Positions 1 through 8,161 of a DNA stretch of 64,000 nucleotides are shown in pieces (within the stretch, counting starts at the first letter, position 1; the number at the start of each line of letters is the position of its first letter). The stretch is from Halorubrum distributum JCM 10118. GTDB taxonomy: Archaea > Halobacteriota > Halobacteria > Halobacteriales > Haloferacaceae. The translations under genes were made by a program, and so were the position numbers. The stretch lies in contig NZ_AOJN01000049.1 in assembly GCF_000337335.1 (NCBI RefSeq), positions 277,885 to 341,884 of the forward strand. Reading direction: 5' to 3'. The notes below the pieces were generated by a model that had not been told where the DNA came from, did not search any database, and saw only the letters and a program-made list of their open reading frames with translations.

Positions 1-8
1 GCCATCAG

Positions 9-27
9 AGATGTGTATAAGAGACAG
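9..27 (+). other. Nextera transposon mosaic end (library adapter)
   Basis: The 19 bases agatgtgtataagagacag are identical to the Tn5/Nextera mosaic end used in tagmentation libraries. They interrupt the reading frame of the minus-strand PAS gene. Bases 1-8 match neither standard Nextera arm nor anything recognisable. This is most simply untrimmed adapter at a contig end, so bases 1-27 should not be treated as genomic. Confidence 0.93.
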
Positions 28-329
28 GTCACGGTGTGACCGTCCGCGTGTCTGATGGGGGCAGAGAAGCTCCCGCGGCCGTCGAGCCCCTCGACGCGTG
101 TGAACCGCTCGCGGACCGACCGGGCGCGTCCGTCCGCCGCCTCCGAGGCGACGAGGGAGGCGAGGTCGCGGCCGCGGAGGGCAGCGGGATCGTAGCCGAG
201 AACCGCCTCGGTGGCGGGATTCGCGTAGACGACCGTCCCCCTCCGGTCGACGGAGACGACCGGATCGGAACACGCCTCGACGAAGGAGGCGAAGAAGCCG
301 GCCGGAGGCCCTTGCGATCCGGATGACAT
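28..329 (-). CDS. PAS-domain sensor protein, N-terminal fragment (3' end missing)
   Basis: The minus strand is open from the ATG at 327-329 to the adapter junction, about 100 codons. The translation has a typical PAS core: a segment reading FVEACSDPVVSVDRRG, then VVYANPATEAVLGYDPA, then a helical region. PAS domains sense ligands or redox state and usually feed histidine kinases or other output domains in haloarchaea. The output domain is beyond the contig edge, so the signalling type is unknown. The next gene lies about 100 bp away on the same strand. Confidence 0.72.
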
Positions 330-434
330 ATAAATGAGAATGGGCGCCAACGGTGAAAAGCACCGTGGCACGTCGCTCGCAGCGAATCCGCCGCCGCGAC
401 CGGCGCAGGCCGATAATGGGGCGAGGTCGGCGGG

Positions 435-1673
435 CTACTGCTCGGTCGGGGCCGCCAGGTCGTCGACGGAGAAGCCGGGCTCCATGAGGCGGTCCGTCTG
501 GTCGCTCACGTCGCGCCCCTCGCGCATCAGCTGCTTGAACGCGGACTGCGGCGAGAGGTCGCCGATGAGCACGCCGCCGACCACCTTGCCGTCCTTCAGC
601 GCGACGCGGCGCCACTCGCCCTCGGCGGTGGTCGCCTCCACCGACTCGTCGCCGAGCGTCGGGTGCCCGAAGGAGAGGAACGGGAAGTCGAAGTGCGTGA
701 TCGAGTACGAGGAGACCCACTCGAACGCCTCGCTGCCGTACTCGACCATGTTGCGGGCCGCGATCGTTCCCTGCTCCTTGGCCGACCCCCACGAGCCGTT
801 CTTCGCGCGCTCGCCGAGGATGAGGTCGTTGAACGTGGTGATGTCGCCCGCGGCGAACACGTTGTCGACGTTGGTGCGCATGAACTCGTCGACGACGATG
901 CCGTCGTCGAGCTCCAGCGGCGTGTCCTCGACGAGCTCGGTGTTGAAGTTCAGCCCGATGGCGACGCCCGCGAAGTCGCACTCGTAGCGCTCGCCGTTCG
1001 GGTCGACCGCGGCCTCGACGTGGCCGTCGTCGTCGACCTCGAAGTGGTCCACGCCGGAGCCGAAGACGGGCTCGACGCCGCGCTCGCGCATCGCCTCGTG
1101 CATGATCTCCGCGCCCTCCTCCGAGAGCGCGTAGCGCCACCAGTTGTCGCCGCGCATCAGGTACTTCGCCTCGACGTCCTGCGCGCCGCAGATGGCCGCG
1201 AAGTCGATGCCGAGCAGCCCGGCGCCGACGATGACGCCCTTCTCCGCGCCCTCGACGCTCTCTTTGATCCGGCGGGCGTCCTGGAACGTCCAGAAGTGGT
1301 GGATCCCGTCGGCGTCCGCGTTCTCGACCGGGAGCTGCTGGGGCGTGCCGCCGATCGCGAGCAGGAGGGAGTCGTACTCGAACGTCTCGCCCTCGTGGGT
1401 GTGGACCGCGTCCGCCTCGACGTCGATGTCGACGACGACGGTGTTGAGTCGCAGGTCGACGTCGTGGTCGTCGTACCAGTCCTCTTGGTGGATCGAAATC
1501 GGGGCCTCGGGGAGCTTCCCCTTCGCGTACTCCTTGATCAGAATCCGGTTGTAGAGGGACTCACCCTCGTCCGTGAGAACCGTGATCTCGGCGTCGGGCG
1601 CTTGCTCGCGCAGCGTCTCGGCCGCGGACGCGCCCGCGATACCGTCACCGATGATCACGTACGAATCGCTCAT
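435..1673 (-). CDS. FAD-dependent pyridine nucleotide-disulphide-type oxidoreductase
   Basis: 412 aa from the ATG at 1671-1673. The frame extends further upstream, but the dinucleotide-binding fold begins directly after this start. The N-terminal FAD motif GDGIAG is at residues 9-14. A second Rossmann motif for NAD(P)H, GVIVGAGLLG, lies near the middle. The C-terminal FAD motif NVFAAGD follows. The architecture matches NAD(P)/FAD oxidoreductases of the nitrite-reductase/rubredoxin-reductase type. No redox-active CxxxxC pair is seen near the FAD site, so it is not a glutathione-reductase-like disulphide enzyme. The electron acceptor cannot be deduced. Confidence 0.9.
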   Translation of the reverse strand: MSDSYVIIGDGIAGASAAETLREQAPDAEITVLTDEGESLYNRILIKEYAKGKLPEAPISIHQEDWYDDHDVDLRLNTVVVDIDVEADAVHTHEGETFEYDSLLLAIGGTPQQLPVENADADGIHHFWTFQDARRIKESVEGAEKGVIVGAGLLGIDFAAICGAQDVEAKYLMRGDNWWRYALSEEGAEIMHEAMRERGVEPVFGSGVDHFEVDDDGHVEAAVDPNGERYECDFAGVAIGLNFNTELVEDTPLELDDGIVVDEFMRTNVDNVFAAGDITTFNDLILGERAKNGSWGSAKEQGTIAARNMVEYGSEAFEWVSSYSITHFDFPFLSFGHPTLGDESVEATTAEGEWRRVALKDGKVVGGVLIGDLSPQSAFKQLMREGRDVSDQTDRLMEPGFSVDDLAAPTEQ

Positions 1674-1815
1674 AGCCGGCCGTTCGGATTCATGGTTAAT
1701 GTGGGTTGTCATCCGCGTCTCGGGGCGTGAGAACCTCACTCACCCGCGACGGAACGCCTGTCCCGATCCGCCCCGCGCGGTGGATCTCTCCCCCCGATCA
1801 GCGATCCGTCCCCGG

Positions 1816-2394
1816 TCAGTGATCCGCACCCGCCGGCTCCGCGGGGAAGTCCTTCTCCCCCGCCTCGACGGCGACGTCGAGCCAGTTCTCCGTCGGGACG
1901 AGCGGGCACTCGTACGCGTGGTTGTACGCGCAGGTCGGGTTGTACGCCAGGTTGAAGTCCACGATCCACTCGTCGTCGACGCGGTCGCGGTCGGGCTCCA
2001 AGTCGAGGTATCGGCCCGCGCCGTACGTCGCCTCGCCGCTGGTCGCGTCGCGGAACGGCACCCAGAAGCGGTCCGCGCCGTCGGCCGGTCGATACGCTTG
2101 GAGCGTCGCCGACTCGCCGTCGACCTCGAACCGGAACTCCCCCCACCGGCGGTACGTCTGCTCGCCGTCCGCGGTCGTCTCGACGGTCACGGTCTCCTTC
2201 TCGTCGTGTTCGCGGAGCGGGAGGACGAACCGGTACGCCGGGTCCGGATCGAAGTACGCCAGCCCGGGGAAGGCGTCGCCCCGCATCGAGGCCGGCAGCG
2301 GCGACCGCGCCGACTCGCGGAACTGCTGGATCTTGGCCTCACGCTGCGCCTCCACCTGCGCCGCCCAGTCGTCGTCTACCTCCTTCGATCCCAT
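1816..2394 (-). CDS. DUF1684 family protein
   Basis: 192 aa. The ATG at 2392-2394 was chosen because the longer frame upstream gives low-complexity sequence. The conserved DUF1684 features are visible: a middle region ending FWVPFRDATSGEATYGAGR, followed by RYLDLEP and a C-terminal stretch DFNLAYNPTCAYNHAYECP. The family has no assigned biochemical function; the conserved C-terminal Asn, Cys and Tyr residues look like a ligand or metal site. It is transcribed away from the next gene, and 160 bp separates the two starts. Confidence 0.85.
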   Translation of the reverse strand: MGSKEVDDDWAAQVEAQREAKIQQFRESARSPLPASMRGDAFPGLAYFDPDPAYRFVLPLREHDEKETVTVETTADGEQTYRRWGEFRFEVDGESATLQAYRPADGADRFWVPFRDATSGEATYGAGRYLDLEPDRDRVDDEWIVDFNLAYNPTCAYNHAYECPLVPTENWLDVAVEAGEKDFPAEPAGADH

Positions 2395-2554
2395 GTCTGC
2401 CACAATATTGTTCGTTGAGCGCAATAACAGTTCCGCGGCGCGGTCGGCGTCGCGCACGAGCACGAGCACACGCCGCCCGCTGGTGGCGGAAGGCGCGGAC
2501 GGGCGCGCGGTCGCGACGCCACACATTCAAGAGCGTCCCGGCCCAACGACGCGT

Positions 2555-3151
2555 ATGAAAATCCGGCAGAACATCCGCCACTGGGCCGCGAAGAAGGCGT
2601 TGACCACGCCGGTGGTCGGCGACGTCGCCAACGACAAGCTCGTCGACCTCCACACGAGCATCTTCCTTAACAAGGCCGACGAGGACCGGCGCGAGGAACG
2701 CCGCGACCACCTCGACAGCTTCTTCGACGCGACGATGGACACCTACGTCGCCGCCTTGGAGGCCGGGTTCCCGGAGGCCGAGGCCCGCGAGATCACCCAC
2801 GTCCAGGCGAACTTCGACTTCTTCAACCGCGGGTGGACGGAGATGATGGAGATCCCCGGCGACGAGTTGGAGGCGCACTACCGCCGGTACGAGTCCTTCT
2901 TCTCGGAGTACGGGATCACCATCGACGACCCGCTGGGCGAGTTCCGCCCGCCCGGTGGCGTCGTCGAGGCGCCGGAGACGCCCGGGAAGCTCGATGAGCC
3001 CGAGTACGAGAACGCGCTGGCCGGCTTCGCCGACGACGTGTACGTCGAGACCGACGACGGGGAGACGGTCGTCGGCGGCGACACGGAGGAGCCGGACGAG
3101 GTCGACGCCGCGACCGCGCCCGGCCTCGACGAGGACGAGGCGAGCGCCTGA
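2555..3151 (+). CDS. Haloarchaeal conserved protein (DUF6149-like)
   Basis: 198 aa from ATG 2555; the longer frame upstream is a shadow of the divergent DUF1684 gene. The N-terminal 150 residues are helical and charged, beginning MKIRQNIRHWAAKKAL, with a central NFDFFNRGWTEMMEIP segment. The last 40 residues are highly acidic and low complexity, typical of salt-adapted cytosolic proteins. No enzyme motif or membrane segment is seen. I believe this is a haloarchaea-only family (DUF6149), but the name is from memory. Confidence 0.72.
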   Translation: MKIRQNIRHWAAKKALTTPVVGDVANDKLVDLHTSIFLNKADEDRREERRDHLDSFFDATMDTYVAALEAGFPEAEAREITHVQANFDFFNRGWTEMMEIPGDELEAHYRRYESFFSEYGITIDDPLGEFRPPGGVVEAPETPGKLDEPEYENALAGFADDVYVETDDGETVVGGDTEEPDEVDAATAPGLDEDEASA

Positions 3152-3245
3152 GCGCGGTCGAAACACCGGTCGTCTGCCCTCCTCTCTGCCCCCGCCTGCC
3201 GCCGGTTCCCCGCGGGTCGGCGGTCGCGGCCGCTCGCCGACCACG

Positions 3246-3251
3246 TTTATA
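3246..3251 (+). promoter_or_regulatory. TATA box for the AI-2E family transporter
   Basis: The hexamer tttata lies 23 nt before the ATG at 3275. In haloarchaea this spacing places transcription initiation at or next to the start codon, so the mRNA would be leaderless. Confidence 0.6.
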
Positions 3252-3274
3252 CTCCGCGGGAGACACGGGGGCGT

Positions 3275-4291
3275 ATGAACCGCGGGCAATCGTTCCTGCT
3301 CCTCCTCATGGGGTCGGTCGCGCTCTTGACGCTCTTCGTCATCCTCCCGTTCGTCGAGTACGTGATCGCCTCCGCGATTCTCGCCTTCATCCTCTACCCG
3401 TTCCACCGCCGGCTCACCAGCTGGCTCCGGAAGCGCGTCTCGAACCGGTTCGGCCAGATGCTGTCGGCGCTGATCCTCATCCTCTCGTCGATCGTCGCCG
3501 TCATCCTCCCGCTCGCGTACATCACCTGGGTGTTCGTCCGCGATCTCACCGCGATCGCGGCCGGCGAAACGGGGATAGACGTCGCCGCCATCGAGGCCGA
3601 GATCGCGGCGCTCACGGGACAGGACCCGGAGGTCGGCGACCTCCTCCAAACGATCGGCGAGCTCCTCGTCCAGACGCTGTTCGGCGGGTTCAGCGGCGTG
3701 TTGAACACGGCCATCCGCGCGTCGGTCGGGCTGTCGCTCGCGCTGTTCTTAGTGTACTACACGCTCATCGACGGGCCGGCGTTCGTCAAGTGGATCCGGG
3801 CGACGAGCCCGCTGCCGTCCGACGTGACCGCGGACCTCGTCGACCGCGTGAACGTGATGACCCGCGGCGTCGTCATCGGCCACATCTCCGTGGCGCTCCT
3901 CCAGGCGCTGGTCGCCGGGATCGGGCTGTGGGCCGCCGGGATCCCGAACGTGGTGTTCTGGACGTTCGTGATGGCGGTGTTGGCGCTGTTACCCCTCATC
4001 GGCGCCTTCTTCGTGTGGGGCCCGGCGGCCGCGTACCTCGTGATCGTCGACCAGGTGACCGCCGGGATCTTCCTCGCCGTCTACGGCGTCGCGGTGATCG
4101 CGATGGTGGACAACTACGCCCGGCCGCTCGTCATCGACCAGCAGGCGCATCTGAACCCGGCGATCATCCTGCTGGGCGTCTTCGGCGGAATCTACTCGGT
4201 CGGATTTACCGGCCTCTTCGTCGGCCCCATCGTGATCGGCGTGCTCGCGGCCACGCTGGAGACGTTCCGCGAGGACTACGACGCGATCTGA
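3275..4291 (+). CDS. AI-2E family transporter (membrane permease)
   Basis: 338 aa integral membrane protein. Two hydrophobic segments lie in the first 70 residues (SVALLTLFVILPFVEYVI and following), another block near residue 65, and a C-terminal bundle from about residue 150 to the end. The conserved family region is VDNYARPLVIDQQAHLNPAI, followed by a GxxxG-rich last helix pair. The family includes TqsA/YdiK-like exporters and Na+/H+ antiporters; the substrate here cannot be told from sequence. It is probably leaderless. TspO follows 36 bp downstream, behind its own TATA-like box. Confidence 0.9.
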   Translation: MNRGQSFLLLLMGSVALLTLFVILPFVEYVIASAILAFILYPFHRRLTSWLRKRVSNRFGQMLSALILILSSIVAVILPLAYITWVFVRDLTAIAAGETGIDVAAIEAEIAALTGQDPEVGDLLQTIGELLVQTLFGGFSGVLNTAIRASVGLSLALFLVYYTLIDGPAFVKWIRATSPLPSDVTADLVDRVNVMTRGVVIGHISVALLQALVAGIGLWAAGIPNVVFWTFVMAVLALLPLIGAFFVWGPAAAYLVIVDQVTAGIFLAVYGVAVIAMVDNYARPLVIDQQAHLNPAIILLGVFGGIYSVGFTGLFVGPIVIGVLAATLETFREDYDAI

Positions 4292-4297
4292 GCGGGA

Positions 4298-4303
4298 TTT
4301 AAG
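4298..4303 (+). promoter_or_regulatory. TATA-like box for TspO
   Basis: tttaag lies 24 nt before the ATG at 4328, the same spacing as other leaderless starts in this window. The gene may also be read through from the transporter gene. Confidence 0.45.
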
Positions 4304-4327
4304 CCCGCACACCGCGAACGGCCCCCT

Positions 4328-4840
4328 ATGGCGACGACCGCGACCTCCCGACTCCCCGACCGACGGGACGCCCTCCTCATCGCCGGCGCGGCGATCGCGG
4401 TCAACCTGATCGGCGCGCTCGGCGTCCCCTTCACGACCACCCAGAGCGCCTGGTTCGCGGCGCTGGAACTGCCCTCCTTCTACCCGCCGGGGTGGGCGTT
4501 CGGCGTCGTCTGGCCGATCCTGTACGCGTTACTCGGTTCGGCGGCCGCGCTCGTCTACCTCGCCGGGCGCGACGGGAGAGCGCCGGCGGGTCGCGTCTGG
4601 ACCGCGCTCGCGCTGTTCGGCGTCCAGCTCGCCGTCAACGTCGCGTGGTCGCCGATTTTCTGGGGGCTCGAACGCGCCGACCTCGGGCTCGCCGTCCTCG
4701 TCGTCCTCCTCCCCTTGGTCGTCGCGACGATCCGGGCGTTCGACCGCGTCGACCGGCGCGCCGCGGCGCTGCTCGTCCCCTACCTCGCGTGGGTCTGCTT
4801 CGCGACCGCGCTCAACTACGCGATCTGGACGCTCAATTAG
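4328..4840 (+). CDS. tspO: TspO/MBR family tryptophan-rich sensory protein
   Basis: 170 aa with five predicted membrane helices. Family signatures are visible: the WFAALELPSFYPPGWAFGVV loop, WPILYALLGSAAA, the NVAWSPIFWGLERADLGLAV stretch and the C-terminal ALNYAIWTLN. TspO proteins bind porphyrins and act in tetrapyrrole or stress sensing. Full family length. It overlaps the stop of the convergent acetyltransferase gene by 4 bp. Confidence 0.93.
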   Translation: MATTATSRLPDRRDALLIAGAAIAVNLIGALGVPFTTTQSAWFAALELPSFYPPGWAFGVVWPILYALLGSAAALVYLAGRDGRAPAGRVWTALALFGVQLAVNVAWSPIFWGLERADLGLAVLVVLLPLVVATIRAFDRVDRRAAALLVPYLAWVCFATALNYAIWTLN

Positions 4841-5466
4841 CGCCCGTCGCGCGGGGACCGGTCGGGGTCGGGCGGCCCGCGCTCCAGCCGCGCCGCGACG
4901 AACCGGCGCTCCGCCCGGCTCAGCTCCCCGTCGGTCTCGCGGAACGCCGCGAGCCCCTCGCGGTACCGCTCGGGGTCGACGTCCGCGGGCGCCGCCGCGG
5001 GTCGCTCCAGTTCCAGCTCGGCGATCCCCGTGCGCTCGCCGGTGTACGCGAAGCCGCACTTGTGGCACGCCTCGTACGCGAACGGGTTGTTCACGGCGAT
5101 CTTCACGCGCTCGAAGCCCGCGACGGCGAGGTCGGCGACGGTCTCGCCGATCAGCCGCGGGCCGATCCCCTCGCCGCGCCGCGCGGCGTGGACCGTGACG
5201 TACCGCAGCCGACAGGTGGCGGGGTCGGTCCGGTCGGGCGAGAAGGAGACGGCCGCGACCACGTCCTCGTCGAACGCCCCGGAGTCGACCGTGTCCGGCA
5301 GCGGCTCGTCCGGCTCCCAGTCCGGCGCGGCCGGGCGCCCGTCCGGCGTCCGGATCACCGACTTCCCCGGCGCGCCGACGACGAACTTGCCGGCGTACGC
5401 GAACGCTCGGTAGTCGAGCCGGAGGGTCTCGCCCTCGTCTGGCGGACACACGAGCGCGTACTCCAT
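4837..5466 (-). CDS. GNAT family N-acetyltransferase
   Basis: 209 aa. The acetyl-CoA binding signature is AARRGEGIGPRLIGETVADL (R-x-x-G-x-G/A) near residue 95-115. It is preceded by the beta strand CRLRYVTVHA and followed by VKIAVNNPFAYEACHKCGF, the typical beta5-alpha4 region. The acceptor substrate is not predictable. An acidic C-terminal helix region follows the GNAT core. Its promoter region (5467-5538) is shared with the divergent methyltransferase gene. Confidence 0.87.
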   Translation of the reverse strand: MEYALVCPPDEGETLRLDYRAFAYAGKFVVGAPGKSVIRTPDGRPAAPDWEPDEPLPDTVDSGAFDEDVVAAVSFSPDRTDPATCRLRYVTVHAARRGEGIGPRLIGETVADLAVAGFERVKIAVNNPFAYEACHKCGFAYTGERTGIAELELERPAAAPADVDPERYREGLAAFRETDGELSRAERRFVAARLERGPPDPDRSPRDGR

Positions 5467-5490
5467 GCGGGTCCCTACGGCGGCGAGCGG

Positions 5491-5498
5491 CTAAATAT
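5491..5498 (-). promoter_or_regulatory. TATA box for the GNAT gene (minus strand)
   Basis: Read on the minus strand the sequence is atatttag, 24 nt before the ATG at 5464-5466. With the plus-strand box at 5511-5516 it forms a compact divergent promoter. Confidence 0.55.
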
Positions 5499-5510
5499 GG
5501 TCGGTGGCTC

Positions 5511-5516
5511 TTTATC
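5511..5516 (+). promoter_or_regulatory. TATA box for the SAM methyltransferase gene
   Basis: tttatc lies 22 nt before the ATG at 5539, consistent with leaderless initiation. Confidence 0.55.
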
Positions 5517-5538
5517 AGTCCCGGCGCTCGGTTCGCCC

Positions 5539-6114
5539 ATGTACGGGATCGGCGACGTGGGCTTCTTCGACCGGGTGGCGCCGCTGTACGACCTCGCGAT
5601 GCCGCCGGCGGACGGCGAGGCGCTGGCCGCCGGCCTCGACCACGCCGCGCGGCCGATCGAGCGCCTCCTCGACGTCGGCGGCGGCTCGGGGCGCGCGGCC
5701 GCCGCGCTGACCGGCCCGGAGATCACAGTCGTCGATGCCTCCGTCGGGATGCTCTCGCGGGCGCGTCGCGGCCGCGAGCTCGCGGGGCTCGCGGCCGACG
5801 CGGGCCGGCTCCCGTTCCGCGACGGGAGCGTCGACGCGGTCACGGTCGTCGACGCGTTCCATCACCTGCCGGACCAGGACGCCGCGCTCGCGGAGGCGGC
5901 GCGCGTGCTCGCGCCCGGCGGCGCGCTCGTCGTTCGGGATTTTAATCCGGACCATCCGCTCGGCCGGCTGCTCGTCGCCGGCGAGCACGCGATCGGGATG
6001 GACTCGCGGTTCCGGCCCCCCAGCGAGCTCGCGGCCGCGATGGACGACGCCGGGCTCGACCCGCGGATCGTCGACCGCGGATTCGGCTACACGGTCGTCG
6101 GCGTTCGACGATGA
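5539..6114 (+). CDS. Class I SAM-dependent methyltransferase
   Basis: 191 aa from ATG 5539; the much longer frame upstream is antisense to the acetyltransferase. Motif I is LLDVGGGSGRAA (about residues 43-54). Motif II/acidic loop is ITVVDASVGML, and motif IV is VDAVTVVDAFHHLPD. This is the UbiE/Methyltransf_11 type fold that methylates small molecules. The acceptor is unknown. Downstream is a convergent AAA gene and a structured repeat. Confidence 0.9.
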   Translation: MYGIGDVGFFDRVAPLYDLAMPPADGEALAAGLDHAARPIERLLDVGGGSGRAAAALTGPEITVVDASVGMLSRARRGRELAGLAADAGRLPFRDGSVDAVTVVDAFHHLPDQDAALAEAARVLAPGGALVVRDFNPDHPLGRLLVAGEHAIGMDSRFRPPSELAAAMDDAGLDPRIVDRGFGYTVVGVRR

Positions 6115-6152
6115 TCGGTCGGTACAGAGAAAGAGACAACCGATCGGCGGTG

Positions 6153-6415
6153 CCGTGGCGCGTGCCTGCGAGCGGCCGACAGGCCGCGAAGCCAGCACGC
6201 GCGAGGGAGTCGGCGGCGACCATCGAGAGCCGCCGACGAGGCTGGGGAGGGGTGAGGTGCTGGGCGGAGCGGTGCGGGGTGGGTTCCGAAGGGGCAGCCG
6301 CGAGGCGGGCGTAGACGACGCAAGGACCGCAGGAACGAGCGGAGCGAGTGACGAGGACCGCAGCGAGTGTACGCCCGCCTCGCGGCTGGGGCTTCGGCGG
6401 TGTTCGTGTCGATCG
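6153..6415 (-). repeat. Structured intergenic repeat, copy A (ncRNA candidate)
   Basis: First of four related elements; this copy is read on the minus strand. It lies about 90 nt past the stop of the minus-strand AAA gene and fills most of the 6115-6503 gap. Stem I is perfect over 18 bp (6296-6313 with 6370-6387). Stem II pairs 6209-6217 with 6229-6237. Stem III is the hairpin around 6160-6200 (GCGTGC...GCACGC). Conserved blocks shared with the other copies are GCCCCAGCCGCGAGG, CTGCCCC, CCCCAGCCTCGTC, CTCGCGCGTGCT and CAGGCACGCGCCA. No convincing protein is encoded. Confidence 0.8.
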
Positions 6416-6478
6416 GCCTCTTATAAATAGAGGTGTATCGCCGAGCGGCTGGGGCTTCGGCGGTGTTCGTGTCGATCG
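6382..6478 (-). repeat. 34-bp tandem duplication of the 5' end of repeat copy A
   Basis: A 34-bp segment at 6382-6415 is repeated exactly at 6445-6478. The two units are separated by 29 bp that contain ttataaat (6421-6428), a TATA-like box. The duplicated unit carries the conserved start of the element (minus strand CGAACACCGCCGAAGCCCCA). This suggests an insertion or replication slip at the promoter end of the element. Confidence 0.85.
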
Positions 6479-6503
6479 ATGTCGATGAATCCGGTCGTTT
6501 GCC

Positions 6504-7940
6504 TCAGTCCTGCGTCCGTCCCTGCGGCTCGGCGCCGCGGGTCGGGTCCGGGGAGTCCTCGTCGTGGTCGTGGCCGCCGCCGTGATCGTGATCGCCGTGG
6601 TCGTGGGCGTCGTTCGACCCCGTCTCGCCGAGGACCTCGGCGCCCTCGCCGTCGATCATGTCCATGTTCTTCAGGTTGTCGCGCTCCTCGAAGTCCTCGA
6701 CCGCGTCCATCACGTCCGCCTGCGTGATCGTCATTCGGTCCTCTGTGAGCGCGCCGAGGACGGCCTCGCGGAGCACCATCCGGAGGTCGGAGCCGGTGAG
6801 GCCGGTCGTCCGGTCGGCCACCTCTTCGGGGTCGAAGTCGGCGATCTTCATCTCCTTCGTCACCACGCGGAGGATGTCCGCGCGCATGTCGCGGTCCGGC
6901 TTGGGGAAGTTGACGATCTCGTCGAAGCGGCGCCATGCGGCGGCGTCGAGCTGGTCCGGGTGGTTCGTCGCGCCGATGAGGAGCACCTCGTCGCGCACGA
7001 GCGACACCTCGTCGATCGACTTCAGCAGGGTGTTGACCGCGCGTTTCAGGGCGGCGTGCTCGTCCGAGCGGCGGGTCTTCGCCACCGAGTCGAACTCGTC
7101 GATGAAGAGGATGCACGGCGAGAGCCGCTTGGCGACCTCGAAGCTCTTCTCGACGTTCTTCGACGTCTCGCCGAGGTACTGGCTCGTGATCATCGAGAGC
7201 TTCACCTCGACGAACGGGAGCCCGAGCTCGTGAGCGAGCGCGCGCGAGACGGTCGTCTTCCCGGTGCCCGGCGGGCCGACGAACAGCAGCTTGCCGATCT
7301 CGCGGAGGCCGATCTCCGCGAGGTACTCGCGGTGTTCGATCGCCTTGACGATCTTCTGGATCTCGCCCTCCTGGTCGCCGGTCAACACGAGGTCGGCCAG
7401 CGTCGTCTCGATCTCCTCGGGCGCGCGGACGTTGACGAGGTCGAGCATCTCCCCGTCCTCGTCCTCGTCGAAGTACTCGGAGAGCAGCGCGTCGATCCAG
7501 ACGCGGTCGGCCTGGACCGGCCGCACGTCGTCTCGGGCCTCCTCGCGGGTCACCGGCGGTTCGAGGTCCTCGGCGGCCTCCATCGCGGCGACGAGCGTCG
7601 GGTTCCCGGCGACGCGCTCGTCGTCCGCGCGGTCGCGGTACCACTCCAGCCCCATCGCGGGCTGGGTCAGGGAGATCTCGCCGGAGAACTCCGTGCGTTG
7701 GGTGAAGAGGAGGTCGGAGACCGCGTCCCACGGCCGCTCGACGCCCGTCGCGGTGCGGGTGGTCTCGTCGGTCGCCTTCAGCGGTCGCTCCACGCCGCCG
7801 GGGGCGTCCTCGGCGGCGTCGGCCGACCAGAACACCTGCCGGAAGCGCGGCGGCAGGTCGTTCTCGTCGAGGTCGCGGTCCTGCGTGTAGAAGTGCGTCG
7901 TCAACACGAACTCGACGACGTCGAGCGCCGGGTCACTCAT
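6504..7940 (-). CDS. AAA family ATPase with His-rich C-terminal tail
   Basis: 478 aa from ATG 7938-7940; the upstream extension of the frame is Pro/Ala-rich noise. An uncharacterised N-terminal region of about 200 residues precedes one AAA module. The module has Walker A GPPGTGKTT, Walker B CILFIDEFDS, sensor 1 GATNHPDQLD and the arginine-finger region WRRFDEIVNFP, which resemble Cdc48/FtsH/Vps4-like remodellers. The last 40 residues contain alternating His and Asp (HDHGDHDHGGGHDHDED), a likely metal-binding or disordered tail. Likely a cytosolic hexameric unfoldase or remodeller; the target is unknown. Confidence 0.9.
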   Translation of the reverse strand: MSDPALDVVEFVLTTHFYTQDRDLDENDLPPRFRQVFWSADAAEDAPGGVERPLKATDETTRTATGVERPWDAVSDLLFTQRTEFSGEISLTQPAMGLEWYRDRADDERVAGNPTLVAAMEAAEDLEPPVTREEARDDVRPVQADRVWIDALLSEYFDEDEDGEMLDLVNVRAPEEIETTLADLVLTGDQEGEIQKIVKAIEHREYLAEIGLREIGKLLFVGPPGTGKTTVSRALAHELGLPFVEVKLSMITSQYLGETSKNVEKSFEVAKRLSPCILFIDEFDSVAKTRRSDEHAALKRAVNTLLKSIDEVSLVRDEVLLIGATNHPDQLDAAAWRRFDEIVNFPKPDRDMRADILRVVTKEMKIADFDPEEVADRTTGLTGSDLRMVLREAVLGALTEDRMTITQADVMDAVEDFEERDNLKNMDMIDGEGAEVLGETGSNDAHDHGDHDHGGGHDHDEDSPDPTRGAEPQGRTQD

Positions 7941-8130
7941 CCGCGCGAAGTAGCGCCGGGACGCGGTTAAGAGCGTCGAAGCGCCGGCGGTCGCGGGCGG
8001 ACCGTCGGTCGGCGGATGCGGAACGGCGGTCGGCGGGAGCGAAGCGCCGTCGGGGCGGGCGAACGGGAGCGTCGTCGAGGCGGGCGGCGGGAGCGTCGTC
8101 GGTGCGGGCGAACGCACGCCGTATCGAATC

Positions 8131-8138
8131 CTTATTAG
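8131..8138 (+). promoter_or_regulatory. TATA box for the isopentenyl diphosphate isomerase gene
   Basis: cttattag lies 23 nt before the ATG at 8162, consistent with a leaderless transcript. Confidence 0.6.
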
Positions 8139-8161
8139 CGCTGGTCCGCGACGTACCGCGC

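Noticed and set aside
27-41. Perfect hairpin GGTCAC-GGT-GTGACC next to the adapter
   Set aside because: It lies in the PAS coding frame and at an artefact junction, so a short palindrome is not meaningful.
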